Below, one piece after another: positions 10,510 to 22,779 of a stretch of 64,000 bases of DNA. The first letter of the stretch is position 1. The number at the start of each line of letters is the position of its first letter. The stretch is taken from assembly GCA_034509735.1 (NCBI GenBank), contig JACGWO010000012.1:62001-126000 (forward strand), written 5' to 3'. The stretch comes from Sesamum alatum. Lineage: Eukaryota > Streptophyta > Magnoliopsida > Lamiales > Pedaliaceae. Position numbers and translations under genes: made by a program. Below the pieces are notes generated by a model that was not told where the DNA came from, made no database searches, and saw only the letters and a list, made by a program, of their open reading frames with translations.

Positions 10510-11816
10510 AGGAAGCACATTCTGGGGGTTTGATGGGTCACTTTGGTATTTCTAAGACTTTGGGAGTCTTGAGTGAACACTTTTATTGGCCAAAGATGCG
10601 TAGAGATGTTGAGAAATTTGTGGGGAAATGCATAGTTTGTCATAAGGCAAAAATCAAAGCTTAATTCTCATGGATTGTACATGCCCCTCCCTATTCCTAG
10701 TGTACCTTGGGAAGATATTTCAATGGACTTTGTTTTGGGATTGCCTAGGTCTAAGAGGGGGAGAGATTCTATTTTTGTTGTTGTTGACAGATTTTCCAAA
10801 ATGGCACACTTCATTGCATGCCATAAAGTTGGTGATGCCTCTAATATTGCTAATCTTTTCTTTTAGGAAGTTGTGAGGCTCCATGGTATGCCAAGAACTA
10901 TAGTGTCTGATCGAGATGCCAAGTTCCTTAGCTACTTTTGGAAAACTTTGTGGGGCAAGCTTGGAACTAAGTTACTTTTCCCTACTACTTGTCATCCTCA
11001 AACCGACGGGCAAACCGAGGTGGTCAATAGGACACTTTCAACTTTGTTGCGAATAATTGTGAAGAAGAACTTGAGGAGTTGGGAAGAGTGTCTACCGCAT
11101 GTCGAGTTTGCTTACAATAGGGCTGCCCATTCTACTACTAAGTTTTCGCTCTTTCAAATTGTTTATGGTTTTAATCCTCTTGCACCTATTGATTTAACTC
11201 CTTTGCCTTTGCAGGAGAGATAAACATGGATGAAAAGAAACGTGCTGAATTTGTTAAGAAAATCCATGAAAAGGCCAAAAGTAATATTGAGAGGATGACT
11301 CAACAGTACGTGAACCGTGCCAACAAGGGAAGGAAACAAGTTATCTTTGAACCAGGGGACTTAGTGTGGTTGCATCTTAGAAAAGAGAGGTTTCCGGACA
11401 AAAGGAAGTCCAAGCTCATGCCAAGAGGGGATGGACCATTTCGAGTCCTTGAAAGGATCAACAACAATGCTTACAAGCTTGAATTGCCCGGTGGGTATGG
11501 AGTAAGTGCTACTTTTAATGTTTATGATCTTTCTCCTTTTTATGATGCAGATAATGAAGAGTCGAGGACGACTTCTTTCCAAGAGGGGGAGGATGATGAG
11601 AACATCGAGGGCTTCCAACGAGCTAAAGAAATTCAAGATCAATTGCACAAAGACTTAACCATTGGAAGTGGGCCAATGACAAGAGGAAGGTTGAAGAGAA
11701 TGCAAGAAGCAATTCAAGCCTATTCCAACTTAATATTTGCTAATGGGATCAAGTCACAATTGGAGGCCCAACATGAGTGCTTAATTTCAATAGTTCAAGC
11801 CCAAGGAAGCCCATAA
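10510..11816 (+). pseudogene. Gypsy-1 integrase with C-terminus running into the LTR
   Basis: The HHCC zinc-binding domain is at 10515-10664 ([12 protein letters not shown] and CIVCHKAK). The DDE core spans about 10675-11220: [25 protein letters not shown] and [14 protein letters not shown]. The C-terminal domain (11226-11816) has EPGDLVWLHLRKERFP and SATFNVYDLSPF. Breaks: a frameshift near 10655, an in-frame TAG at 10864-10866 (where Arg is expected) and a small indel at 11219-11230. The final ~74 codons, including GPMTRGRLKRMQEAIQ, lie inside the 3' LTR. They take the place of a chromodomain and may correspond to the CR motif of CRM elements. Confidence 0.85.
11581..11593 (+). other. Polypurine tract of Gypsy-1
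   Basis: AAGAGGGGGAGGA lies immediately upstream of the LTR start TGATGAG at 11594. It fixes the LTR boundary within the open reading frame. Confidence 0.8.
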
Positions 11817-12239
11817 TAAGAGCCCAAATTCGTCCAAGTGCAGCCAAGTGGTCAAAGAAGACTTCTTAATCACATTCAAAGTGCATTTATCACATACAAT
11901 GCACCAATTTTCGGATTCACATGGAAGACCATAACTTTTACTCGTTTTTGATCAAGAATGCATAGTTTTTAGTCATATTTTGACTAATTATTGAATGTAC
12001 ATCCACCAAGGAGTCACTTGGGGATATGTGTGGTCAATTTGGAAGTGTTTTAGGCCTATAAAAGGCATGTATCATCATGCAAACGGGAACAACCAAGAAT
12101 TTATCCAAGTTTAAGAAATATTGAGAGAGTTCTCATATTTTGGAGAGTTTATATCCTATTTTCAGCTTTAGTGAAACCTTGCTTTGTCAATCTAGCATAT
12201 TAGGTTGGTGATTCAAATTCACAAAGCCCCCAATTCGTG
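11594..12239 (+). mobile_element. Gypsy-1 3' LTR, truncated at its 3' side
   Basis: Begins TGATGAGAACATCGAGGGC right after the polypurine tract and is collinear with the solo LTR at 20297-21128. It is cut after about 646 bp at CCCAATTCGTG, where it switches to a Copia-type LTR. The first 223 bp still encode the end of the polyprotein. The TATA box TATAAAAG is at 12057-12064. Confidence 0.88.
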
Positions 12240-13713
12240 TACATCGAGACTGTATCTTAGGTATGGTGAGAGATTACCAAAATGCAGTTGAGTCGTCATA
12301 AGCCATGTCTAGTGCAGCCATGGTGTACAACGTGATAGTAGTTTCCAAGAAAGGATTTGTCTCCTGTTAACGGTGTTGACAGTTGTGTCTCACAATACTC
12401 TGTGTCTCGTCCCTAAAATCTGTGGCCACAGTAACTGAACAGAAGAGAAGGTGTCCCTATGGCATTTGGTAAAGGACAGACCGACACTTAGGTCCAAAAT
12501 GGGTACTTACATATATGTGCCCTAGACCCTAAGTGGTGAGACCGTAGACAGAAGGATAGATGTACTGTAGAGCCTAAATGTTCATCCCCACGCATATTCA
12601 CCTAGTCTCTAGTGTCATGGACCGTTGCTAGACGGCCACCCATGTGACGGGGGAATTCTAGGAATCCAACCAAGTTTAGCTGAAAGTGAACCTAAAGAGT
12701 CACACACAATCCGCACACATGACCGATTTAATTTGGTATTAAATATTTGGAGAAATGGAATGATTGAATTGGATTTAATCGGGTCCTTCTTTTCTTGGGA
12801 AGAAATTAATTCCTTTTATTAGATGAAAGGAATTTATTTAATAAATTAGATTTATTAGAAATTAATTTAATAGGCTTGGAATAAATATTTATATTTGATA
12901 TATTTATTTATTGCCTTTTGGATTATTTAAATGAGATTTAAATATTCCATTAAATTAATCAATGGTTGAGATTAAAGAGAGGAATCAATGGCTAGGATTG
13001 GTTTGACCAAGAAATCTAGTAGTTGACTAGGATTTGACTAGGTCAACTCCTATTCAAGGAGGAGTCTTCAAAGAGTAGGAATTAGAAGAGGAATAGGATT
13101 CCTCCTCTATAAATACTCCTAAGTGTTCTCTTTGGAAGAGATGATGAAAAATTGAAGCACACACACACACACATAGCACTCGGCCTCCTCCTCTCTCTGT
13201 CTTGGGCGAAATCTCTCTCCCTCTCTTCTAAGAAACTCTTCCAAGTTCTTTTGTGTTTCACAATTGAACTCTAAGGAGGGTTGGTCTCGTTAATCAATAA
13301 CGTTCGATCAATCTGTCCTCTCCAAATAAACATACACTTGTTCTTTCGCTAGCACGAAGATCAAGATACGTGGGCCGATTGCGTGTACGAATTAGAGGGT
13401 CTCCCATTCGAGATCTTGGAGCAAAACGGGGAACAACGCGAGTACCGGCTTGAAGACGAAAACGACAATCGGTAGGTTTCCGGTTTAAGATTTTCGTCCC
13501 TTTTCTTTTAAACCCTATGGCCTCCATGATAAGTTTTGTATGTTTTATTATTCATGAGATATACCAAATGCCCGGGAGTTTCAAGGGAACACCCCTTGAA
13601 CGTGTTTATTTTATCTCGTTTATACATATTTAAATTCTTGCAATTTTAATTATACCGTGCTTCCGCATTCGCGCTACTCCTTGGCCGACCCACACGCCTT
13701 TGCTAGGCTTTCA
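12240..13713 (+). mobile_element. Copia-type LTR, 5'-truncated, intact 3' end
   Basis: Shares blocks with the solo LTR at 55472-57211 read on the minus strand, for example CTCTAGTGTCATGGACCGT and CAAATGCCCGGG. It is almost collinear with 63550-64000 read on the minus strand (13079-13520 here). The 3' end reads CTTTCA at 13713, matching the solo LTR end, after which satellite resumes. The 5' start TGTTAGAATAGG is missing, because the left edge is a breakpoint with Gypsy-1. No coding domain is present, and short open frames here are not genes. A (CA)8 tract is at 13158-13173. Confidence 0.75.
13108..13115 (+). promoter_or_regulatory. TATA box in Copia-type LTR
   Basis: TATAAATA in the context CTCCTCTATAAATACTCC. 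It is conserved in the inverted copy at 63963-63970. This is the probable core promoter of this LTR family, with transcription expected to start shortly downstream. Confidence 0.55.
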
Positions 13714-16700
13714 CTTTGTACCTTTGCTCAATGACAAACTCCCTTAAACAAGTTTAGACACTAATGCACTTTTACCTTTGCCATATCGAGGGCTTGGAGA
13801 ACCTTCATAATCAATCGTACGTTCGGATACATGCCTAATACTCAACACAATCGTAGGAAACACCTTGTGCTTTCAGTCCTTATCATTGACTGACAGAAGA
13901 CTCATTTTTTGCAATAAATATATTCCTATTGACTCTAATAATCAATATTAAAGCCACTCTTTGATTATATGACTTGGACTCCATCTTATTCAAAATAAAA
14001 ATGCACTAGGTAGTACATCTAGAACACTCTTTCGAGCCATGGACTCAGCTTTGTACCTTTACGCAACGACAAACTCCTTTAAACAAGTTTAGACACTAAT
14101 GCACTTTTATCTTCGCCATATCGAGGGCTTGGAGAACCTTCATAATCAATCATATGTCCGGATACATTCCTAATACTCAACACAATCATAGGAAATACCT
14201 TGTGCTTTCAGTCCTTATTATTGACTGATAGATAACTCTTTTTTTGATGTAAATATATTCGTATTGACTCTAATAATCAATATTAAAGCCACTGTTGGAT
14301 TATATGACTAGGACTCCATCTTATTCAACATAAAAATGCACTAGGACTACATCTAGAACACTCTTTTAAGCCATGGACTCAGCTTTGTACCTTTGCGCAA
14401 CGACAAATTCCTTTAAACAAGTTTAGACACAAATGCATTTTTATCTTTGCCATATCGAGGGCTTGGAGAACCTTCTTAATCAGTCGTACGTCCGGATACA
14501 TGCCTAATACTCAACACAATCATAGGAAACAGCTTGTGCTTTCAGTCCTTATCATTAACTGATAGATAACTCATATTTGGCTATAAATATATTCGTATTG
14601 ACTCTAAAATCAATAATAAAGCCACTCTTCGATTATATGACTAGGAACCCGTCTTATTCAACATAAAAATGCACTAGTACAACATCTAAAACACTCTTTT
14701 GAGCCATGGACTCAGCTTTGTACCTTTGCACAACGACAAACTCCTTTAAATAAATTTAGACACTTATTCCCTTTTATCTTTACCATATCGACGGCTTGGT
14801 CAACGTTCGTAATCAATCGTATGTCAGGATACATGCCTTAGTACTCAAAACAATCGTAGGAAACACCTTGTGTTTTCAGTCCTTATCAGTGACTGATAGA
14901 TGACTCTGTTTTGGCAATAAATATATTCATATTCACTCTAATAATCAATATTAAAGCCACTCTTTGATTATACGACTAGGACTCCATCTTATTCGACATA
15001 AAAATGCACTAGGACTACATCTAGAACACTCTTTCGAGTCATAGACTCAGATTTGTAACTTTGCGCAACGACAAACTCCTTTAAACAAGTTTAGACACTA
15101 ATGCACTTTTAACTTTGCCATACCGAGGACTTGGAGAACCTTCGTAATCAATCGTATGTCCGGATACATGCCTAATACTCAACAAATTCGTAGGGAACAC
15201 CTTGTGCTTTCTGTCCTAATCATTGACTGATAGATGACTCATTTTTTCCTATAAATATATTCGTATTAATTCTAATAATCTGTATTACAGCCACTCTTCA
15301 ATTATACGACTACGACGACTCCATCTTATTCAACATAAAAATGCACTGGGACTACATCTAGAACACTCTTTTGAGCCATGGACTCAGCTTTTTACCTTTG
15401 CGCAACGACAAAATCCTTGAAACAAGTTTAGACACTAATGCCCTTTTATCTTTGCCATATCGAGGGCTTGGAGAACCTTCTTAATCAATCATACGTCCGG
15501 ATACATCCCTAATACTCAACACAATCATAGGAAACACCTTGTGCTTTCAATCCTTATTATTGATTGATAGATGACTTAATTTTGGCTATATAATATATTC
15601 GTATTGACTCTAATAATCAATATTATAGCCACTCCTCGATTATATGACAAGGACTCCATCTTATTCAACATAAAAATGCACTAGGACTACATCTAGAACA
15701 CTCTTTTGAGCCATGGACTCAGCTTTGTACATTTGCGCAACGACAAATTCCTCTAAACAAGTTTAGACACTAATGCACTTTTACCTTTGCCATATCGAGG
15801 GCTTGGAGAACCTTCATAATCAATTGTACGTTCGGATACATGCCTAATACTCAACACAATCGTAGGAAACACCTTGTGCTTTCAGTCCTTATCATTGACT
15901 GACAGAAGACTCATTTTTTGCAATAAATATATTCGTATTGACTCTAATAATCAATATTAAAGCCACTCTTTGATTATATGACTTGGACTCCATCTTATTC
16001 AACATAAAAATGCACTAGGTAGTACATCTAGAACACTCTTTCAAGCCATGGACTCAGCTTTGTACCTTTGCGCAACGACAAACTCCTTTAAACAAGTTTA
16101 GACACTAATGCACTTTTATCTTCGCCATATCGAGGGCTTGGAGAACCTTCATAATCAATCATATGTCCGGATACATGCCTAATACTCAACACAATCATAG
16201 GAAATACCTTGTGCTTTCAGTCCTTATCATTGACTGATAGATAACTCATTTTTTGATGTAAATATATTCGTATTGACTCTAATAATCAATATTAAAGCCA
16301 CTCTTGGATTATATGACTAGGACTCCATCTTATTCAACATAAAAATGCACTAGGACTACATCTAGAACACTCTTTTAAGCCATGGACTCAGCTTTGTACC
16401 TTTGCGCAACAACAAATTCCTTTAAACAAGTTTAGACACAAATGCACTTTTATCTTTGCCATATCGAGGGCTTGGAGAACCTTCTTAATCAATCTTACGT
16501 CCGGATACATGCCTAATACTCAACACAATCATAGGAAACAGCTTGTGCTTTTACTCCTTATCATTAACTGATAGATAACTCATATTTGGCTATAAATATA
16601 TTCGTATTGACTCTAAAATCAATAATAAAGCCACTCTTCGATTATATGACTAGGACTCCGTCTTATTCAACATAAAAATGCACTACTACAACATCTAAAA

Positions 16701-19142
16701 CACTCTTTTGAGCCATGGACTCAGCTTTGTACCTTTGCACAACGACAAACTCCTTTAAATAAATTTAGACACTTATTCCCTTTTATCTTTGCCATATCGA
16801 GGGCTTGGTCAACGTTCGTAATCAATCGTATGTCAGGATACATGCCTAGTACTCAAAACAATCGTAGGAAACACCTTGTGTTTTCAGTCCTTATCATTGA
16901 CTGATAGATGACTCTGTTTTGGCTATAAATATATTCATATTGACTCTAATAATCAATATTAAAGCCACTCTTTGATTATACGACTAGGACTCCATCTTAT
17001 TCCACATAACAATGCACTAGGACTACATCTAGAACACTCTTTCGAGCCATGGACTCAGCTTTGTACCTTTGCGCAACGACAAACTCCTTTAAACAAGTTT
17101 AGACACTAATGCACTTTTAATCTTTGCCATATCGAGGACTTGGAGAACCTTCGTAATCAATCGTATGTCCGGATACATGCCTAATACTCAACACAATCGT
17201 AGGGAACAACTTGTGCTTTCTGTCCTAATCATTGACTGATAGATGACTCATTTTTTCCTATAAATATATTCGTATTGATTCTAATAATCTGTATTAAAGC
17301 CACTCTTCGATTATACGACTACGATTCCATCTTATTCTACATAAAAATGCACTAGGACTACATCTAGAACACTCTTTTGAGCCATGGATTCAGCTTTTTA
17401 CCTTTGCGCAACGACAAAATCCTTGAAACAAGTTTAGATACTAATGCACTTTTATCTTTGCCATATCGAGGGCTTGGAGAACCTTCTTAATCAATCGTAC
17501 GTCCGGATACATGCCTAATACTCAACACAATCATAGAAAACACCTTGTGCTTTCAAACCTTATTATTCATTGATAGATTACTCAATTTTGGCTATAAAAT
17601 ATATTCGTATTGACTCTAATAATAAATATTATAGCCACTCCTCGATTATATGACAAGGACTCCATCTTATTCAACATAAAAGTGCAGTAGGACTACATCT
17701 AGAACACTCTTTTGAGCCATGGACTCAGCTTTGTACCTTTGCGCTACGACAAACTCCTTTAAACAAGTTTAGACATTAATGCACTTTTATTTTTTGCCAT
17801 ATCAAGGGCTTGGAGAACCTTCATAATCAATGGTACGTCCGAATACATGCCTAATACTCAACACAATCGTTGGAAACACCTTGTGTTTTCAGTCCTTATC
17901 TTTAACTGATAGATAACTCATATTTGGCTATAAATATATTCGTATTGACTCTAATAATCAATATTAAAGCCACTCTTCGATTATATGACTAGGAATCCAT
18001 CTTATTGAACATAAAAATGCACTAGTACAACATCTAAAACACTCTTTTGAGACATGGACTCAGCTTTGTACCTTTGCACAACGACAAACTCCCTTAAACA
18101 AGTTTAGACACTAATGCACTTTTATCTTTGTCATATCGAGGTCTTGAAGAACCTTCATAATCAATCATACGACCGGATACATGCCTAATAATCAACACAA
18201 TCGTAGGAAACACCTTGTTCTTTTAGTCGTTATCATTGACTAATAGATAACTCATTTTTTACTATAAATATATTCGTATTGACTCTAATTATAAATAATA
18301 AAGCTGCTCTTTGATTATACGACTAGGACTCCATCTTATTCAACATAAAAATGCACTAGGACTACATCTAGAACACTCTTTTGAGCCATGGACTCAGCTT
18401 TGTACCCTTGCTCAATGACAAACTCCCTTAAACAAGTTTAGATACTAATGCACTTTTATCTTTGCCATATCGAGGGCTTAGAGAACCTTCATAATCAATC
18501 GTACGTCCGGATACATGCCTAATACTCAACACAATCGTAGGAAACACCTTGTGCTTGCAGTCCTTATCATTGACTGATAGATAACTCATTTTTGGCTATA
18601 AATATATTCGTATTGACTCTAATTATAAATATTAAAGCCACTCTTCGATTATATGACTAGGACTCCATCTTATTCAACAAAAAAATGCACTAGTACAACA
18701 TCTAAAACACTCTTTTGAGCCATGGACTCAGCTTTGTTCCTTTGCACAACGACAAACTCCTTTAAACAAATTTAGACACTTATTCCCTTTTATCCTTGCC
18801 ATATCGAGGGCTTGGTCAACGTTCGTAATCAATCGTACGTCCGGATACATGCTTAATCTCAACATAGTAGGAAACACCTTTTGTTTTCAGTCCTTATCAT
18901 TGACTGATAGATAACTCTTTTTTGGCTCTAAATATATTCATATTGACTCTAATAATCAATATTAAAGCCACTTTTCGATTATAGGACTAGGACTCCATCT
19001 TATTCAACATAAAATGCACTAGGACTACATCTAGAACACTCTTTTGTGCCATGGGCTCAGCTTTGTACCTTTGCGCAACGACAAACTCCTTTAAACAAGT
19101 TTAGACACTAATGCACTTTTATCTCTGCCATATCGAGGCTTG
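13714..19142 (+). repeat. Satellite array S2 with a six-monomer higher-order repeat
   Basis: About 16 satellite monomers in one orientation. The conserved CCATGG-type site falls at 14037, 14371, 14704 and 15039, giving lengths of 334, 333 and 335. Private variants recur about 2,009 bp apart: TGACAGAAGA at 13891 and 15900, TCATATTTGG at 14571 and 16580, TGACTCTGTT at 14901 and 16909, ATTTTTTCCT at 15241 and 17250. Six monomers thus form a higher-order unit, present twice (about 13.7-15.8 and 15.8-17.8 kb) and partly again to 19.1 kb. The array ends in the target-site duplication of LINE-1. Confidence 0.93.
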
Positions 19143-19429
19143 TTTTTTTTTTAGGTAAAGGTAAATTTCATAAATAAAGGAAAAGGTTACGGCAATGACA
19201 TAGCTGTGAGCCCAGTCCACAAAATACGAACGCCCAGGAAGGTAACAACAAACAAACAATCCTGGGCACAAAACAACAAGACGGACACAACAACAAATTT
19301 ACAACATAAAGGCTAAAACAATCTCGGCTACAAGCCAGCCCAAAATCAACATAGAAGAAAACAGCAACGAGCCAGCCCAAACCAACAAATCTTTCCAACA
19401 GTCATTCTACAGTGAAGCTCCAAGAAGGA

Positions 19430-20277
19430 TCAATCAAAGTTCCATGGGATACGCCAAAGACGGAATAGGGCAACCGCTTGAAGGGAAGGTCTCAAATCAT
19501 CGCCACGAATGCGTATGCGTACCTTTTCAAGTACATGATCTACCAAAGCATTAACCGTCAAAGAGGAGTTTTGGAATCTACGAGCATTACGCTCACGTCA
19601 AATGTGGTAAACGAGCGAGGCAATGGTGGCACGGTAAGCTGCATTGACTATGTGTTTACCTCGCCACCGGATGGAGGCCCATCTAATGCCAGAATGCCAC
19701 AAAGAGTGAGCCCAACGTAGTTTGGTGCGTTGTCTAATAAGAGAAAGACATCTCCGGGAGAAAGTGCATTCAAAGAAGAGGTGGGAGTGGTTCTCGGCCA
19801 ATCCAGAATTACAGAGGACACACTCCCAAGAATCCGGTGGGCACCATAGTAGATAGATGCTCCCATATAGCAAGCCACAGAATGAATAGATTACGGTGAA
19901 TACGGAAGGGGCCGTGAAACAAGGAGACCATTCCACCTTCGGACCGGCTGGTTGGAAGATGCTCAATGCATCCGAGTTAGAGAAGGATCCACTTTGTGAG
20001 CTCCAAAGAACCCAAGAAGGCCCAGGGGAAATTGACAGAAGGTAAGTTGAAATATCAAGAAGCTCAAAATTTGTGATAGACCAATTCCATTGCCCACTTC
20101 AAAACGAACCCCATTCAGCAACAAATGACGAAGCCTGATCATTTTGCGCCAACTCCAAGACCCAATAGTCGGAGAGATAGTCCAGATAGTTGCTTTGCAA
20201 AGTCGATATTGCCAAATCCATTGTGCCCAGATTGAGTGTGGGGAGTGTTGGAGGACATCCCATAAGTGGCAGATCAT
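19430..20277 (-). pseudogene. LINE-1 ORF2 C-terminal region with zf-RVT domain
   Basis: Minus-strand frames carry the region after RT (ICHLWDVLQHSPHSIWAQW, SPTIGSWSWRKMIRLRHLL) and the zinc-binding zf-RVT segment with CVLCNSG and HLFFEC. The matching region of LINE-2 at about 39.8-39.95 kb contains a block of roughly 50 residues (FQLWQDPWHPLGVLIHRFPR and beyond) that is missing here. The 3' UTR and T-tract follow towards 19143. The frame changes near 19965 and the last part is open only in pieces. Confidence 0.8.
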
Positions 20278-20296
20278 AAGGGATTGATTTAGGGGA

Positions 20297-21128
20297 TGAT
20301 GAGAACATCGAGGGCTTCCAACGAGCTAAATAAATTCAAGATCAATTGCACCAAGACTTAACCATTAGAACTGGGCCAATGACAAGAGGAAGGTTGAACA
20401 GAATGCAAGAAGCAATTCAAGCCCAATCCAACTTAATATTTGCTAATGGGATCAAGTCACAATTGGAGGCCCAACATGAGTGCTTAATTTCAATAATTCA
20501 AGCCCAAGGAAGCCCATATTAAGAGCCCAAATTCGTCCAACTGCAGCCAAGTGGTCAAAGAAGACTTCTTAATCACATTCAAAGTGCATTATCACATACA
20601 ATGCACCAATTTTCGGGTTCACATGGAAGACCATAACTTTTACTCGTTTTTGACTAAGAATGCATAGTTTTTAGTCATATTTTTGACTAATTATTGAATG
20701 TACATCCACCAAGGAGTCACTTGGGGATATGTGTGGTCAATTTGGAAGTGTTTTAGGCCTATAAAAGGCATGTATCAGCATGCAAACGGGAACAACCAAG
20801 AAGATATCCAAGTTTAAGAAATATTGAGAGAGTTCTCATATTTTGGAGAGTTTATATCCTATTTTCAGCTTTTAGTGAAACCTTGCTTTGTCAATCTAGC
20901 ATATTAGGTTGGTGATTCAAATTCACAAAGCCCCCAATTCGTGCTCGACCCAAGTGTGTCGTTGTATGGATTGGTTTACTTGTGCTCGTGGTTGGTTGAA
21001 TGTTCTAAGTAGCAGGTCACGTTCATATAACGTTGGTTGGCTATTTGCATTCCTCAGGTCACGGACCTTTTTATTCATTGCAAGCCTACATCGTGAAGAT
21101 CGGGCCACCCATGGTCAATACCATATCA
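20297..21128 (+). mobile_element. Solo LTR of the Gypsy-1 family nested in LINE-1
   Basis: 832 bp starting TGATGAGAACATCGAGG and ending CCATATCA, the canonical TG...CA ends. It interrupts LINE-1 between sequences that are adjacent in LINE-2 (around 39600-39640). The flanks are GGGGA (20292-20296) and GGGGG (21129-21133), an imperfect 5-bp duplication as expected for an LTR element. No internal sequence is present, so an element was reduced by LTR-LTR recombination. The reading frame that enters this LTR from the polyprotein carries a TAA not present at 11.6 kb. TATA box at 20760-20767. Confidence 0.92.
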
Positions 21129-21133
21129 GGGGG

Positions 21134-22664
21134 CAATCGGTCTAATTCCAAGCCCCCCCTCATCTTTTGGCCAACAAACTTGCTCCCAAGCAACTTTTGC
21201 ATATCCTCGGTCAGAGTGCCCTTGCCAGAGGAATTTACGGAATTTCTTCTCAATAAGCTTGATAACTCCTTTCGGCAGAAAGAAAGCGGAGCTCCAATAG
21301 TTGTGGAGAGAAGAGAGGACAGATTTAATGAGTTAGACTCTTCCAGCAAATGAGAGAGGAATACCCACCCACCCAGCCATGCGCTTGTCAATCTTTTCAA
21401 GCAAAGGTTGACAGTTATGAATAGTGAGCCGAGAGTGCAATAGGGGAAGACCAAGATATTTGAGAGGGAGAACACCAGCCTGAAACCCAAGGATATGATG
21501 GAGACCCGGTCGTAGGTGCTCAGCTGATTTAGAGAAAATCAGCTGACTTTTGTCTCGGTTGACTTTAAGACCCGAGGCATGAGATAACCATTCCAGAGCG
21601 TCACTGAATATCTGAATTGAGGGAGCTTCAGCGCGGTAGAAGAGAATCAGATCATCAGCAAAGGAAAGACAGAAGAGGACCAATTCTTTACATTGCGAAT
21701 GAAATGCAAAAGAGGGCCTTTCGGCGATGGACTTTTGAAGCTGAAGGTGAAAGACTTCCATGCATAAGACGAAAAGGTAGGGAGAGAGAGGATCTCCCTG
21801 CCGAAGGCCCCGACTTCCTTGAAAAAAATCGTAAGGCTCCCCATTGAGGCAAATGGAGAACGAAGAGGTGGATATGCATTCCTCAATCCAGCCAATAAGG
21901 ATATCCGGGAACTGAAAAAGCCGAAGCGCTGCAAGGATGAAGTCCCACTCAAGAGAGTCAAAAGCTTTCCTAAGGTCGACCTTAAGTACAACTTTTGGAG
22001 GCCCATTCTTATGGTTATATCCATTGAAGAGCTCTTGGGCAAGGAGAATATTCTCGGAAATTCTCCGGCCCGGAACAAAGGCATTCTGCATCGGGCTGAT
22101 AATGTGCTCCAAAACCACCTGAATACGCTGAACAAGGATCTTAGAGATAACCTTGTAGAGGATATTGCAACAAGATATCGGACGAAAGTCATTCACATAA
22201 CCCGGAAGCTGTACCTTTGGAACAAGAGTGATGATGGTAGCATTGCTTTGCTTTAGTAATCTACCAGAGTGAAAGAATTCCCGAACAGCAGCAACAAATT
22301 CATCACCGATAATGGGCCAAGAAGACTTAAAGAAAGCCGCTGAGAACCCATCAGGACTGGGTGATTTATCATATGGAATGTCAAAAAGATCCAATTTGAT
22401 ATCACTGTATGAGACCGTGAGAGTCATGCTTGAGCGCATGTCATCAGAAATAGAAAACTGACGAAAGGGCTCCAACTAATCAAGACTAATAGTGGATCGT
22501 CTTCTAGGGCCGCCTAGAAGACGCTCATAAAAGCTCACAAATTCAGATTGTACCTCATTGGGGGAGGTGAGAAGGGTCCCGGCGTCATTGTGGATCTGAA
22601 AGACTCGGAGCGCGGAACGCCTAGTTGCCACTTTCCAAAAAGAAGAGTTTAGTGCAATCATCAC
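21134..22664 (-). pseudogene. LINE-1 reverse transcriptase domain
   Basis: Long minus-strand frame (21333-22475) with the non-LTR RT blocks: DKSPSPDGFSAAFFKSSWPI, NDFRPISCCNILYKVISKIL, NAFVPGRRISENILLAQEL, LKVDLRKAFDSLEWDFIL, GSRGLRQGDPLSPYLFVL and FADD at 21651-21662. It would copy LINE RNA at a nicked target. The catalytic Asp pair is intact. Upstream (22476-22664) is the linker RRSALRVFQIHND in a separate frame. The frame stops at 21333, and the thumb region continues in other frames up to the nested LTR. Confidence 0.92.
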
Positions 22665-22779
22665 CTCCTTTAAGCCACTGCATTTTCAATCCCTGTCTAG
22701 CATCTCTTGTTCCAGGAAAGAAGCACGAGATACAAGGAGTTTGCATAGGCATTCAATTTGTAATAGAAGCGGCTGATGT

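Larger units (their letters stand above)
9119..12239 (+). mobile_element. Gypsy-1: degenerate chromovirus, CRM-like
   Basis: Plus-strand Ty3/gypsy element. Order: acidic/basic hinge, RT N-terminus, RNase H, integrase, polypurine tract, 3' LTR. RT before integrase is the Gypsy order. Gag, protease, 5' LTR and most of the RT palm are missing, and the 3' LTR is cut at 12239. No classical chromodomain follows the integrase; instead the reading frame continues for more than 200 bp into the LTR. That overlap is known for CRM (centromeric) chromoviruses. The LTR start TGATGAG also fits that group. The CRM assignment is inferred from these traits plus the satellite context. Confidence 0.85.

Noticed and set aside
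13294..13527. Minus-strand open frame of 77 codons shared with 63525-63788
   Set aside because: It lies in the transcribed part of the Copia-type LTR, and its conservation reflects repeat identity. No domain or start context supports a protein.
13714..19142. CENP-B box in the satellite monomer
   Set aside because: No match to the CENP-B box core (TTCGTTGGAAACGGGA-like) was found in the monomer. TACGTCCGGATAC and AATCGTAGGAAACACC are not close enough.
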